From Brucella tritici (GTDB lineage Bacteria; Pseudomonadota; Alphaproteobacteria; Rhizobiales; Rhizobiaceae): a stretch of DNA of 60,833 bases. Each line of letters opens with the position of its first letter. The first letter of the stretch is position 1. The notes beneath the pieces were generated by a model. That model saw only the letters and a list, made by a program, of their open reading frames with translations. It was not told the origin of the DNA and did no database searches. Positions 9,704 through 18,233 of the stretch are shown here, piece by piece. A program made the position numbers and the translations under genes. Where the stretch lies: the NCBI RefSeq assembly GCF_008932295.1, contig NZ_WBWA01000030.1, forward strand, positions 1 to 60,833, written 5' to 3'.

Positions 9704-9916
9704 ATGCTCCGCACGATTACAGGAATTCGGTTAAGGACGCAGGCTCCGGGAACGAGAACATCTGCCATTTGTATGGCATTTGCTCTCAGGAACTTCAAAT
9801 CCGCAAATTGCACCAGATTCAATATGTTGCCGGTTTGCTTCTCAAATCAAGAACGAACAGGCTTCATCTTTTTCAACGGCAAAAGGCTCGATTTTACATC
9901 CTGATATGAATCATAT

Positions 9917-9927
9917 GTTTAGTAAAC
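9917..9927. promoter_or_regulatory. candidate LacI-type operator O2
   Basis: GTTTAGTAAAC, an 11-bp odd palindrome with arms GTTTA/TAAAC, lying within a larger imperfect palindrome CATATG...ATATG at 9912-9933. It is 130 bp, centre to centre, from an operator with identical arms at 10047-10057 and about 214 nt upstream of the lacI-type gene start. Confidence 0.65.
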
Positions 9928-9998
9928 AATATGAGCGACTTTTAAACCGATTAAGGTAAAAACGATCCACAGGCAACGGAAATTTGCCGATAATGCGC

Positions 9999-10028
9999 TT
10001 GACAGCGGCATTGCTTCTCGTCATTTAT
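9999..10028 (+). promoter_or_regulatory. candidate promoter of the ABC/DhaKL operon
   Basis: TTGACA at 9999-10004 is a perfect -35 box. An 18-nt spacer leads to ATTTAT at 10023-10028, a weak -10. A start near 10035 would place operator O1 just downstream of the transcription start, where bound repressor would block elongation or open-complex formation. Confidence 0.55.
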
Positions 10029-10046
10029 TTAGTGAATAATAGTTTT

Positions 10047-10057
10047 GTTTACTAAAC
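10047..10057. promoter_or_regulatory. candidate LacI-type operator O1
   Basis: GTTTACTAAAC, identical in both arms to the site at 9917-9927 and differing only at the centre base. It lies 16 nt before the first permease start codon and just downstream of the TTGACA promoter. Confidence 0.7.
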
Positions 10058-10073
10058 ATGGTAGGAGGAGACC

Positions 10074-11099
10074 ATGCAGAAGCCAAGCAATCAGCTTGCT
10101 ATGCTTGTTGTCATCAATCTCGGATTGCTCGCACTTGGCGCGTATATCTCGGGCGGGTCTTTCCTTTCCCTGTTCAACCTGCAGTCCATGGCAGGCCAGG
10201 TGCCTGAAATCGGACTTCTGGCAATCGGCGTGATGCTGGCCATGTGCGCTGGCAATGGCGGGATCGATCTTTCGGGTATCGCGCTGGCCAATCTGGCGGG
10301 TGTGCTCTCCGCCGTTATTGTTTCGATGTTCATCTCCAGCGCTGAAAACCAGCTTGGCTTCAGCCTTGCCTTCATCGGTCTGGCGCTGCTGATCGGCCTT
10401 GCGGGCGGCATCATAAACGGCGTGCTGATTGCGCGTTTCAACATCACCCCGATCCTCTGCACGCTTGGCACGCAGATGGCATTTACGGGACTTGCGGTTG
10501 TTGTTTCCGGCGGACGCGCGGTCATGGTCGGCAGCCCCGATCTTCTGTCGCGCATCGGCAACGACATGTTTCTGGCTGTTCCGATCAGCTTCCTCATCTT
10601 CATCGCGATGGCGGTGCTTATTGCTGCGGTCGTGCGCTTCACGCCCTACGGTTACTGGCTGATGCTGATGGGAACCAATCCGAAAGCCGCTGTTTTTGCC
10701 GGCTTCCCGCGCAATGGCGTTCTGGTTGCCACCTATGCAACCAGCGGCCTGCTGGCAGGATTGGCAGGGATCATCATCGCTGCACGCAACGTCAACGTGA
10801 AGTTCGACTATGGCAGCTCATATCTTCTGGTCGCCATTCTCATCGCCGTCATGGCGGGCGTTAAGCCGGAAGGCGGCTATGGCCGCGTGATCTGCGTGGT
10901 GCTGAGCGCTGTTGCGCTGCAACTCATGTCCAGCCTGCTCAACTTCGGCGGCCTTTCCAATTTTGTCCGCGACTTCGCCTGGGGCCTGCTGCTGCTCGCC
11001 TTCCTCGCAGTCGGAAAATACGACATCGCGGGATTCTTTACCCTTGGCAATCGCCAGAAGGGAAACATCGGTGCGCACCCCTCAGGCACCCGAGCATAG
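10074..11099 (+). CDS. sugar ABC transporter permease (RbsC-type), first copy
   Basis: A 341-residue inner-membrane permease of the ribose/simple-sugar class with about eight to ten hydrophobic segments. Family signatures are GGIDLSGIALANLAGV near residue 62, GGIINGVLIARFNITPILCTLGTQM near 108 and the cytoplasmic loop GTNPKAAVFAGFPRNGV near 200 that contacts the ATPase. GTAGGAGGAG precedes the ATG. It opens an operon that contains a second, different permease, so the channel is probably a heterodimer rather than the RbsC homodimer. Transcription is likely controlled by the divergent LacI-type protein. Confidence 0.92.
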   Translation: MQKPSNQLAMLVVINLGLLALGAYISGGSFLSLFNLQSMAGQVPEIGLLAIGVMLAMCAGNGGIDLSGIALANLAGVLSAVIVSMFISSAENQLGFSLAFIGLALLIGLAGGIINGVLIARFNITPILCTLGTQMAFTGLAVVVSGGRAVMVGSPDLLSRIGNDMFLAVPISFLIFIAMAVLIAAVVRFTPYGYWLMLMGTNPKAAVFAGFPRNGVLVATYATSGLLAGLAGIIIAARNVNVKFDYGSSYLLVAILIAVMAGVKPEGGYGRVICVVLSAVALQLMSSLLNFGGLSNFVRDFAWGLLLLAFLAVGKYDIAGFFTLGNRQKGNIGAHPSGTRA

Positions 11100-11130
11100 A
11101 TACTGGGGGATTGTAAGTGTGGAGGAAATA

Positions 11131-12141
11131 ATGAAAGCAAAAACGAAAAAACTGCTCGCTGGCACAATCATTGGCGCGGCTGTTGTCGCAGGCAGCGCGG
11201 GCACGCTCGTCGCACAGGAAAAGCCGGTTATTGCAACGGTCGTCAAGATCAGCGGTATTCCGTGGTTCGACCGCATGAACACCGGTGTGGAAGCCTATCA
11301 GAAGGCAAATCCTGATGTGGTTGCAACCCAGAGCGGCCCTGCGACGTCCGACGCCGCGCAGCAGCTCCAGATCGTTCAGGACCTCGTTGCCAAGGGCGTA
11401 AACGCTCTCGCCGTCGTTCCGATGGACCCGGCTGTTCTCGAAGGCACCTTCAAGCGCGCCATGGAACGCGGCATCGTTGTTGTGACCCACGAGGCCGACA
11501 ACCAGGTCAACACCATGGCCGACGTCGAAGCCTTCGATAATGCGGATTACGGAACGGCGCTCAACGAACGTCTGGCGGAATGCATGGGCAAGAGCGGCAA
11601 GTGGACCACTTTCGTTGGCTCGCTCGGCAGCCGCACGCATATGCAGTGGGTTGGCGCAGCGGAAGAAAACGCCAAGAAGTATGCCGACATGCAGCTCGTC
11701 GATCCGAACAATGAATCCTTCGACGATGCCAACGGCACCTACGAAAAGGCCAAGGAAATCCTGCGCAAGCATCCTGACCTGAAGGGCTTCCAGACTTCTG
11801 CCGGTAATGACGTTCTCGGCGTTGGCCGTGCAATCGATGAAGCTGGCCTGAGCGGCAAGGTCTGCCTGGTTGGCACCGGTCTGCCAAATCCGTCGGCTGA
11901 TCTTCTGGAATCCGGCGCAATCACCGCAATCGGCTTCTGGGATCCGCAGAAGGCCGGTATGGCCATGAACGCGCTTGCTCGCATGTTCCTTGAAAAGAAG
12001 GAAGTGAAGGACGGCACCGATCTTGGCGTTGAAGGCTACAACAGCGTTCGCGTGAAGAAGGGTGCAGGCGAAGGCCTCCTCGTCATCGGCAACGGCATGG
12101 TTCTCGCTGACAAGGCCACCTACAAGGAACACCTGTTCTAA
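11131..12141 (+). CDS. periplasmic sugar-binding protein of ABC importer
   Basis: A 336-residue binding protein of the ribose/AI-2-like class (peripla-BP-4). A Sec signal peptide covers residues 1-29 (Lys-rich start, hydrophobic core, cleavage near LVAQ). The mature part has VVKISGIPWFDRMNTGVEAYQ, VNALAVVPMDP and a C-terminal lobe with GVEGYNSVRVK. GGAGG at 11121-11125 defines the start. The ligand cannot be named; the downstream DhaK/DhaL pair suggests a short-chain ketose or a polyol-derived sugar. Two strong stem-loops follow the gene and probably protect its mRNA. Confidence 0.92.
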   Translation: MKAKTKKLLAGTIIGAAVVAGSAGTLVAQEKPVIATVVKISGIPWFDRMNTGVEAYQKANPDVVATQSGPATSDAAQQLQIVQDLVAKGVNALAVVPMDPAVLEGTFKRAMERGIVVVTHEADNQVNTMADVEAFDNADYGTALNERLAECMGKSGKWTTFVGSLGSRTHMQWVGAAEENAKKYADMQLVDPNNESFDDANGTYEKAKEILRKHPDLKGFQTSAGNDVLGVGRAIDEAGLSGKVCLVGTGLPNPSADLLESGAITAIGFWDPQKAGMAMNALARMFLEKKEVKDGTDLGVEGYNSVRVKKGAGEGLLVIGNGMVLADKATYKEHLF

Positions 12142-12168
12142 GAGCACCACGACAGGCTGACTGACCAT

Positions 12169-12197
12169 CGCATGCGGACATCGTTCAGCCGCATGCG
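12169..12197 (+). other. intercistronic stem-loop 1 after the binding-protein gene
   Basis: CGCATGCGG / CCGCATGCG, a 9-bp perfect stem with an 11-nt loop, 27 nt after the stop codon. There is no T run, so it is not a classical terminator. With the second stem-loop at 12211-12240 it fits an mRNA-stabilising or attenuating element. Confidence 0.6.
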
Positions 12198-12210
12198 AAT
12201 GGTGTCAAAA

Positions 12211-12240
12211 GCCCGGATGCAGCCCCCGCTGCATCCGGGC
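12211..12240 (+). other. intercistronic stem-loop 2 after the binding-protein gene
   Basis: GCCCGGATGCAG / CTGCATCCGGGC, a 12-bp perfect stem with a 6-nt loop, no following T run. It would block 3' exonuclease decay of the upstream binding-protein message and lower expression of the downstream ATPase. Confidence 0.7.
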
Positions 12241-12358
12241 GCCTGGACCGAATGAACCATCAAAAATCAAGACATTAGCGGGCGGCAGTTACAGCCAACC
12301 CGGTCCTACAGCCAGCGCGGTCGCCTTTGCGAACGGCGCGGCGACAAAGGAATTCAAC

Positions 12359-13921
12359 GTGTCAACTAAGACGACGAATGGGACGAGCACCGACCGGTCT
12401 CCGGATCGCTATCTCGAACTGCGCAATATCCATAAGCGGTTTGGCGGCGTTCACGCGCTGCGCGGCATCAATCTGACAATCGATCTTGGCCAGGCCTATC
12501 ACCTGTTGGGTGAAAATGGTTGCGGCAAGAGCACCATCATCAAGATCATGTCCGGCGCACATGCACCCAGCGAAGGCGAGATTATTCTGGATGGCAAAAC
12601 CTATACCGCGCTGAACCCGATCCAGTCGCTGGCAGCCGGTATCGAGACCGTTTATCAGGATCTGTCGCTTATTCCCAATCTGACCGTTGCCGAAAACGTA
12701 GCGCTGAATGAGCAGCTCGTTGAAGGCAATGGCCGACTGTTTCGCAGCGTCAAGTTTTCGCAGCTTCGTGAGACCGCAGAACGAGCTTTGAGCACGGTTG
12801 GCCTGCCGACCGACAAAGCCTTTCTGAATACAATCGTTTCCGAGCTGCCGCTTGCCATGCGCCAGCTCGTCGCGATTTCGCGCGCCATTGCAACGCACGC
12901 CAAGCTCGTCATCATGGACGAGCCGACCACATCGCTGACCCGTCGCGAAGTGGACAATCTGATTGAAGTGGTCGAGCGTCTGCGCGCAGAGCGCGTCGCC
13001 GTGCTTTTCGTGACCCACAAGCTTGATGAATGCTATCGCATCGGCGGCAATGCGGTTGTCTTCCGCGATGGCCAGTGCGTGGCACAGGGGCCAATCGAAA
13101 ATTATACCAAGAAGCAGCTTTCCGAGCTGATGATCGGCAGGGAAATCGACGCCGAGCGCTACCGCACGGGGCAACCGGGTGAAGCAGAACTGCTGAAACT
13201 CGATAAGTTGTCGGCGTCTGGTTTCAAGGGCATCGGCTTTAGCTTACGCAAAGGCGAAATCCTCGGCATTACCGGTCTTGCGGATTCGGGCCGTAACGAG
13301 CTTGCCATGGCAATCACCGGCGTTGTGCCTGCACATTCCGGCTCAATCCGCCTCGAAGGAACTGTAACCGAGGTCAAAAGCCCTGCGGAAGCCATTGAGC
13401 GCGGCATAGGCTATGTGCCGGAAGACCGGCTTGCAGAAGGCTTGTTCCTTGATAAATCGATCTTTGAAAACGAGATCGCGCTGATCTTCAAAAAGCTCTG
13501 CAACAGCCTTGGCATCGTTGATCAGAAAGAGGGCCGGACTATTGCCGCCTCGCTAATGAAAGAGATGCGGCTGAACACCACCAATCTCGACCTGCCGGTT
13601 GGTGCGCTTTCGGGCGGCAATCAGCAGCGCGTTTTGATCGGCCGCTGGTTGAGCATCGGCCCCAAGCTTCTGGTGCTGCACGGTCCGACTGTTGGCGTCG
13701 ATGTGGGATCGAAAGACACGATTTATCGCGCAATTCAGGCGCTGGCCGAAGCTGGCATGGGTCTCATCATCGTCAGCGATGATCTGCCGGAGCTTCTGCA
13801 GAATGCAGACCGCATTCTTGTCATGAACGCAGGCAGCATTGTTGCCGAATTCGATGCGGCACAGGCCACCGAAGATGAGCTCTATCAAGCCATGATGTCG
13901 TCGCAGAAGGAAGTTGCCTAA
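12359..13921 (+). CDS. sugar ABC transporter double ATPase (RbsA-type)
   Basis: A 520-residue fused two-domain ATPase. Domain 1 has a perfect Walker A (GENGCGKST) and Walker B (LVIMDEPTTSL) but its signature is ELPLAMRQ instead of LSGGQ. Domain 2 has a good signature (LSGGNQQR) but a degenerate Walker A (GLADSGRNE) and a Walker B reading LLVLHGPTVGVD, where the usual DEPT is HGPT. Thus one composite ATP site is intact and the other is strongly degenerate, more so than in typical RbsA proteins, which keep DEPT in domain 2. The start is GTG 12359, preceded by AAAGGA. Its stop overlaps the next permease start (TAATG). Confidence 0.93.
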   Translation: MSTKTTNGTSTDRSPDRYLELRNIHKRFGGVHALRGINLTIDLGQAYHLLGENGCGKSTIIKIMSGAHAPSEGEIILDGKTYTALNPIQSLAAGIETVYQDLSLIPNLTVAENVALNEQLVEGNGRLFRSVKFSQLRETAERALSTVGLPTDKAFLNTIVSELPLAMRQLVAISRAIATHAKLVIMDEPTTSLTRREVDNLIEVVERLRAERVAVLFVTHKLDECYRIGGNAVVFRDGQCVAQGPIENYTKKQLSELMIGREIDAERYRTGQPGEAELLKLDKLSASGFKGIGFSLRKGEILGITGLADSGRNELAMAITGVVPAHSGSIRLEGTVTEVKSPAEAIERGIGYVPEDRLAEGLFLDKSIFENEIALIFKKLCNSLGIVDQKEGRTIAASLMKEMRLNTTNLDLPVGALSGGNQQRVLIGRWLSIGPKLLVLHGPTVGVDVGSKDTIYRAIQALAEAGMGLIIVSDDLPELLQNADRILVMNAGSIVAEFDAAQATEDELYQAMMSSQKEVA

Positions 13922-14946
13922 TGAGTGCGTCGCAGTATCAACAGGATTTAGGTCGGACCCAATCCTTCAAGCCGGGTGAGTTCATTCGCAGGCGCCCGGA
14001 ATCGATCACTTTCTTCCTGCTTGTGGCAATCTGCATGATTGTTTCGGTCATCAACCCTGCATTCCTGCAAGCCTCGACACTGATCGATATCGGTCGCGCC
14101 AGTGTGGTGATGGGCTTGTTTGCGCTTGGCGTCTTCATCATCCTCGCCGCTGGCGGCATCGATGTTTCCTTTACGGCGATTGCTGCCACGACAGTCTATT
14201 CGCTGACGCTTCTGGTGCAGTCCTACATGCCGGAACTGCCGATCATCTTCATCATTTTGATGGCGATTGCAGGCGGTATTTTCCTTGGCGTTCTCAACGG
14301 TCTTCTGGTGCATTACCTCAATGTACCGTCGCTGATCGTCACCATCGGCACGCAATATCTCTTCCGCGGCTTCCTGCTGGCTTTTGTCGGCACGGTCTGG
14401 ATCATGTCCCTGCCTCCGACAATGGGTGCTTTTGGTCGCCTTCCGCTGTTCCAGTTTGAATCGGCAACCGGCGCCACCATCACCATGCCATTCTATTTTC
14501 TGGTGCTGCCTGCGGCTGCAATCCTGACCTGGTGGATATTGAACCGCACCTTGATGGGCCGTGCGATTTTCGCAATGGGCGGCAACAGCCAGATTGCTGC
14601 CCGCCTTGGCTATAATCTGCGCACCATCCGTATCTTCCTGTTCGGCTATGCAGGTGGTCTGGCAGGGCTTGCCGGTATCATCCATGTCTGCGCCAACCGC
14701 CAGTCGAGCCCATTCGACTTCGTGGGAACCGAAATCAGCGTTATCGCGGCTGTGGTTCTCGGTGGCGCGCGCATCACCGGCGGCACCGGCACCGTCGTCG
14801 GCACTCTTCTCGGTGTGCTGCTCATCACCGTCATCAACAGTGTTCTGGTGCTCGTGGGCATCCCCAGCACGTGGCAGCGTCTCGTCGTGGGCTGCTTCAT
14901 CCTGCTGGCTGCCGCCTTCTTCGTCACCCGCCAACGCAAGAAATAA
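13921..14946 (+). CDS. sugar ABC transporter permease (RbsC-type), second copy
   Basis: A 341-residue permease, same family as the product of 10074-11099 but clearly different in sequence. It shows AAGGIDVSFTAIAATTVYS near residue 80, GVLNGLLVHYLNVPSLIVTIGTQYL near 122, the ATPase-contact loop GGNSQIAARLGYNLRTIRIF near 220, and GGARITGGTGTVVGTLLGVLL near 280. The ATG shares its A with the stop of the ATPase, so translation is coupled. It probably forms the channel together with the first permease. Confidence 0.92.
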   Translation: MSASQYQQDLGRTQSFKPGEFIRRRPESITFFLLVAICMIVSVINPAFLQASTLIDIGRASVVMGLFALGVFIILAAGGIDVSFTAIAATTVYSLTLLVQSYMPELPIIFIILMAIAGGIFLGVLNGLLVHYLNVPSLIVTIGTQYLFRGFLLAFVGTVWIMSLPPTMGAFGRLPLFQFESATGATITMPFYFLVLPAAAILTWWILNRTLMGRAIFAMGGNSQIAARLGYNLRTIRIFLFGYAGGLAGLAGIIHVCANRQSSPFDFVGTEISVIAAVVLGGARITGGTGTVVGTLLGVLLITVINSVLVLVGIPSTWQRLVVGCFILLAAAFFVTRQRKK

Positions 14947-14969
14947 CCCGATACTCTCAAGAGGAAATC

Positions 14970-15971
14970 ATGAAGAAATTCCTGAACGATCCCGTCAATT
15001 TCGTGGATGAGATGCTTGAAGGCATCTATCGGGCGCATCCCGAGCTTACCTTTGTCGACAACGACAAGCGTTGCATGGTCACAGCCAATACCAAATCCGG
15101 CAAGGTCGGCATCGCAACGGGCGGCGGCTCTGGCCATCTGCCACTGTTCCTTGGCTATATCGGCGAAGGCATGATCGACGGCGCGGCTGTCGGTGGCGTG
15201 TTCCAGTCGCCGAGCTCGGAACAGATGTATCAGGTCACCAAGGCAATCGATCAGGGCGCTGGTGTTCTCTACATTTACGGCAATTACAGCGGCGACATCA
15301 TCAATTTCGATATGGCTGCAGAACTTGCCGATCTCGATGGCATCACCGTCAAGCAGGTCGTCGGCAATGATGATGTGGCGTCCTCCATTGTCGGTGAAGA
15401 ACACAAGCGTCGCGGCGTCGCCGGTATCTTCTTTGTCTATAAGGCTGCCGGTGCCGCCGCCGCCAACGGCCTGTCGCTCGATGAAGTGACGCGCCTTGCC
15501 GATAAGGCACGCCTGCGCACCCGCACGATGGGCGTTGCTCTCTCGAGCTGCGTTGTACCGGAAATCGGTCACGCCACCTTCTCGATTGGCGAAGACGAAA
15601 TGGAAATCGGCATGGGCATCCATGGCGAGCCGGGCATCAGCCGCAAGAAGCTTGCCAGTGCAGATGCGGTTATCGACGAGCTGATGGAACGCATTTTTGC
15701 CGAGCAGGCCTATGCCAAGGGCGATGAAGTTGCCGTACTGGTCAACGGTCTTGGCGGCACGCCGCTTGAAGAACTCTACATCATGTTCCGCCGGGTTTCG
15801 CAGCTCTTTGACGAGCGTGGCGTCAAGGTCAAGCATGTCTGGATCGGCGAGTTTGCCACGTCCATGGAAATGGCTGGTGCATCAGTCTCCGTGCTGCATC
15901 TGGATGAAGAACTGGAGCCACTGGTTGCCGCTTCCGCTAATACCCCATTCTTCAAGCATTTTGCGGGTTGA
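14970..15971 (+). CDS. dhaK: DhaK-type (dihydroxyacetone kinase-like) subunit
   Basis: A 333-residue DhaK-fold protein that binds a small ketose through a hemiaminal to histidine. Residues His56 (in GGGSGHLP), Asp109 (YSGDI) and His218 (GMGIHGEPG) fall at exactly the positions of the E. coli DhaK active site, so the chemistry should be kept. The residue after His56 is Leu where E. coli has Glu. It is followed 9 nt later by a DhaL-type gene, and four ABC importer genes lie immediately upstream. No PTS-type DhaM is present in the window, so ATP is the likely phosphate donor. The substrate may be a C4 ketose such as erythrulose rather than dihydroxyacetone. Confidence 0.88.
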   Translation: MKKFLNDPVNFVDEMLEGIYRAHPELTFVDNDKRCMVTANTKSGKVGIATGGGSGHLPLFLGYIGEGMIDGAAVGGVFQSPSSEQMYQVTKAIDQGAGVLYIYGNYSGDIINFDMAAELADLDGITVKQVVGNDDVASSIVGEEHKRRGVAGIFFVYKAAGAAAANGLSLDEVTRLADKARLRTRTMGVALSSCVVPEIGHATFSIGEDEMEIGMGIHGEPGISRKKLASADAVIDELMERIFAEQAYAKGDEVAVLVNGLGGTPLEELYIMFRRVSQLFDERGVKVKHVWIGEFATSMEMAGASVSVLHLDEELEPLVAASANTPFFKHFAG

Positions 15972-15980
15972 GGTCAGATT

Positions 15981-16622
15981 ATGAACGTCATTACAGCATC
16001 TGATCTGATCAACCTCTTCGACAGATGGAAACAGCTTTTTGCAGAACAGCGCGAATTCCTTATCGCGCTGGACGGCAAAGTTGGCGATAGCGATCTCGGC
16101 ATCACCATGAGCAAGGCCTTTACGGCAGCCGCTGAAGCTGCCCATACGGAAGGTGAGGCCGCAGGCATTGCCAAGCTCCTGCGCACGGCTGGCGCCACCA
16201 TGGCGCGTGTTGCGCCATCGACCATGGGTACGCTGACCGCAACCGGCTTCCTGCGTGCAAGCAAGGCCTGCGACGGGATCGACGCGCTGGGCACGCCAGA
16301 GATAGCCGCTTTCTGGCGCGCTTATCGCGATGGCATTGCCGAGCGTGGCAAGGCCAAGGTCGGTGACAAGACGCTGCTCGATGTGCTGGACCCGATTGCA
16401 GTCACGCTTGAGGCACAAGCCGCAGCAGGTGCTTCATTGACAGATGCGCTTGCAGCCGCCGCCAAAGCTGCCGAAGATGCGCTTGAAGCGACCAAGACCA
16501 TGGTTGCCCAGCATGGCAAGGCCGCAGCCTTTCAGGAAAAGACGATCGGTCTTCAGGATGCAGGCGCAACGGTGGGAATGCTGCTGATTACCAGCATGTC
16601 GGCTTTCGTTTCCGCAGGCTGA
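15981..16622 (+). CDS. dhaL: DhaL-type (ADP/ATP-binding) kinase subunit
   Basis: A 213-residue all-helical DhaL-fold protein that supplies the nucleotide site to DhaK. The Mg-nucleotide motif is LDGKVGDSDLG at residues 30-40: Asp31, Asp36 and Asp38 are kept, but the usual GDGDHG core reads GDSDLG (Gly to Ser, His to Leu). The second conserved region VAPSTMGTL near residue 73 and the GDKTLLDVLDP stretch near 130 fit the family. It is the last gene of the operon and is followed by a terminator at 16658-16687. The altered motif and lack of DhaM suggest an ATP-dependent kinase of different specificity. Confidence 0.87.
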   Translation: MNVITASDLINLFDRWKQLFAEQREFLIALDGKVGDSDLGITMSKAFTAAAEAAHTEGEAAGIAKLLRTAGATMARVAPSTMGTLTATGFLRASKACDGIDALGTPEIAAFWRAYRDGIAERGKAKVGDKTLLDVLDPIAVTLEAQAAAGASLTDALAAAAKAAEDALEATKTMVAQHGKAAAFQEKTIGLQDAGATVGMLLITSMSAFVSAG

Positions 16623-16657
16623 TATAAGCAGGCCAATATTCACATGACAGATAGACG

Positions 16658-16687
16658 AAAGCCCCGAGCTACAGGCTCGGGGCTTTT
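16658..16687 (+). terminator. rho-independent terminator of the ABC/DhaKL operon
   Basis: AAAGCCCCGAGC / GCTCGGGGCTTTT with a 5-nt loop, 35 nt after the dhaL stop. Being A/T-flanked on both sides it may also serve the convergent phosphate transporter gene. Confidence 0.9.
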
Positions 16688-16742
16688 GCAATTATGGGCT
16701 TAGGCTGGTCGAAATATGTCTTAGTGCGACTTGGCCGCTGGA

Positions 16743-18233
16743 TCAGGGAGTTCCGACAGGAATCTGGTTCAACAATGCAAACAGAATGGCTGAGAGGATT
16801 GCTGCTGCCGGGACGGTGACTACCCAGGCGGCGGCAATCGTCAGTGCGTGCGAGCGACGGACCAGCTTGCGACGGCGACGCTCCTCAACCGGAATAGATT
16901 CCAGTGGCAGGGCCTGGCGGGCTTTCTTCAACCGACGCTCTGTGTCCCATTCCCGGAAGAACCCAACGCCAAAGATTGCACCAATGGCAATATGGGTCGA
17001 ACTGACCGGCAGTCCCAGCCAGCTCGCCAGAATGACGGTGATCGCAGCGGAAAGTGACACGCAATAGGCTCGCATCGGGTTCAGTTTGGTGATCTGGTTT
17101 CCAACCATCCGAATGAGCTTGGGGCCAAACAGGCACAAGCCGAATGAAATGCCACACGCGCCGATCAGCATAACCCAGAGCGGAATCACAACACCGTCGT
17201 TTAGCGCGCCGGTCTGCGATGTCTGGACAATTGCCGCGAGCGGCCCGACAGCATTTGCCACATCATTTGCACCATGGGCAAAGCTGAGCAATGCCGCCGA
17301 AACAACGAGAGGAATGCTGAACAGGACCTTGAGTGACTTGTTACGATTTTCAAGGCCGTGTGACTGGCGGCGGATGACCGGGATCAAAATCAACCAACTT
17401 CCGACGCCGACAGCCACCCCACAGATCAGGGCTACCTCAATTGATACATCGATCAACTGTTTCAGCCCCTTCATGATCAGATATGTCGCAAAGGTTCCCG
17501 CCATAAAACCAACAAGGATTGGCACCCATACGCGAGCAGCGGCAATCTTGTCTGTACGATAGACAATACGGGCTTTGATCAACCAGAGAAAACCAGCCGC
17601 TATGATCGCACCCAGCACTGGGGAAATAACCCAGCTTGCCGCGATAGCCGTCATTTGAGACCAGTTCACCGCTCCGAAGCCAGCTGCGACGATGCCTGCG
17701 CCCACGACACCTCCGACAACCGCATGCGTGGTCGAAACAGGAGCGCCGATCCATGTTGCCAGGTTGACCCAAAGCGCAGAGGCAAGCAACGCTGCCATCA
17801 TTGCCCAGATGAACATGATCGGTGTTGCAAGCGTGTCTGGCGCAATGATGCCGGTTGCGACCGTCGATACAACATCAGCACCGGCAATGAGCGCGCCAGC
17901 ACTTTCAAACACTGCGGCAATCGCAATCGCGCCACCCATGCTCAGCGCATTGGCGCCGACAGCCGGTCCCATATTGTTGGCTACGTCGTTGGCGCCAATG
18001 TTCAAAGCCATGTAGGCGCCAAAAACGGCTGCGGCTACAACGATAAGCGTCTGACTGGTCTGGCCCAGCAGCATGGCAGCGCCAAGTCCGGCAAGTATGA
18101 TGAAAACAAGGGCGATGCCCGGCGCCACAAGCGGACGCGAGACGTAGCTCGCCGCCGTTTCCAGCTTGACGAAGCGGCTCAAGTCTCGATCCAGAGTCTC
18201 CAGATGACGAGCTTCGAGATCTTCGTTTGCCAT
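16743..18233 (-). CDS. pit: PiT family inorganic phosphate transporter
   Basis: A 496-residue inner-membrane phosphate:cation symporter. The two duplicated PiT signatures are present: NIGANDVANNMGP near residues 78-90 and AHGANDVANAVGPL near 315, each followed by a GLPVSSTHxxxG-type segment (WIGAPVSTTHAVVGG and WLGLPVSSTHIAIGA). About twelve hydrophobic segments flank a basic C-terminal loop (VEERRRRKLVRR). The cytoplasmic N terminus of about 35 residues is acidic. It is convergent with the DhaKL operon and has no PhoU-like (DUF47) partner beside it. Low-affinity constitutive phosphate uptake is the family role. Confidence 0.94.
   Translation of the reverse strand: MANEDLEARHLETLDRDLSRFVKLETAASYVSRPLVAPGIALVFIILAGLGAAMLLGQTSQTLIVVAAAVFGAYMALNIGANDVANNMGPAVGANALSMGGAIAIAAVFESAGALIAGADVVSTVATGIIAPDTLATPIMFIWAMMAALLASALWVNLATWIGAPVSTTHAVVGGVVGAGIVAAGFGAVNWSQMTAIAASWVISPVLGAIIAAGFLWLIKARIVYRTDKIAAARVWVPILVGFMAGTFATYLIMKGLKQLIDVSIEVALICGVAVGVGSWLILIPVIRRQSHGLENRNKSLKVLFSIPLVVSAALLSFAHGANDVANAVGPLAAIVQTSQTGALNDGVVIPLWVMLIGACGISFGLCLFGPKLIRMVGNQITKLNPMRAYCVSLSAAITVILASWLGLPVSSTHIAIGAIFGVGFFREWDTERRLKKARQALPLESIPVEERRRRKLVRRSHALTIAAAWVVTVPAAAILSAILFALLNQIPVGTP

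Noticed and set aside
13948..15836. Long minus-strand ORFs (328 and 396 codons) opposite the permease and dhaK
   Set aside because: Shadows of strongly recognisable genes on the plus strand, with His/Arg/Gln-rich compositions typical of antisense frames.
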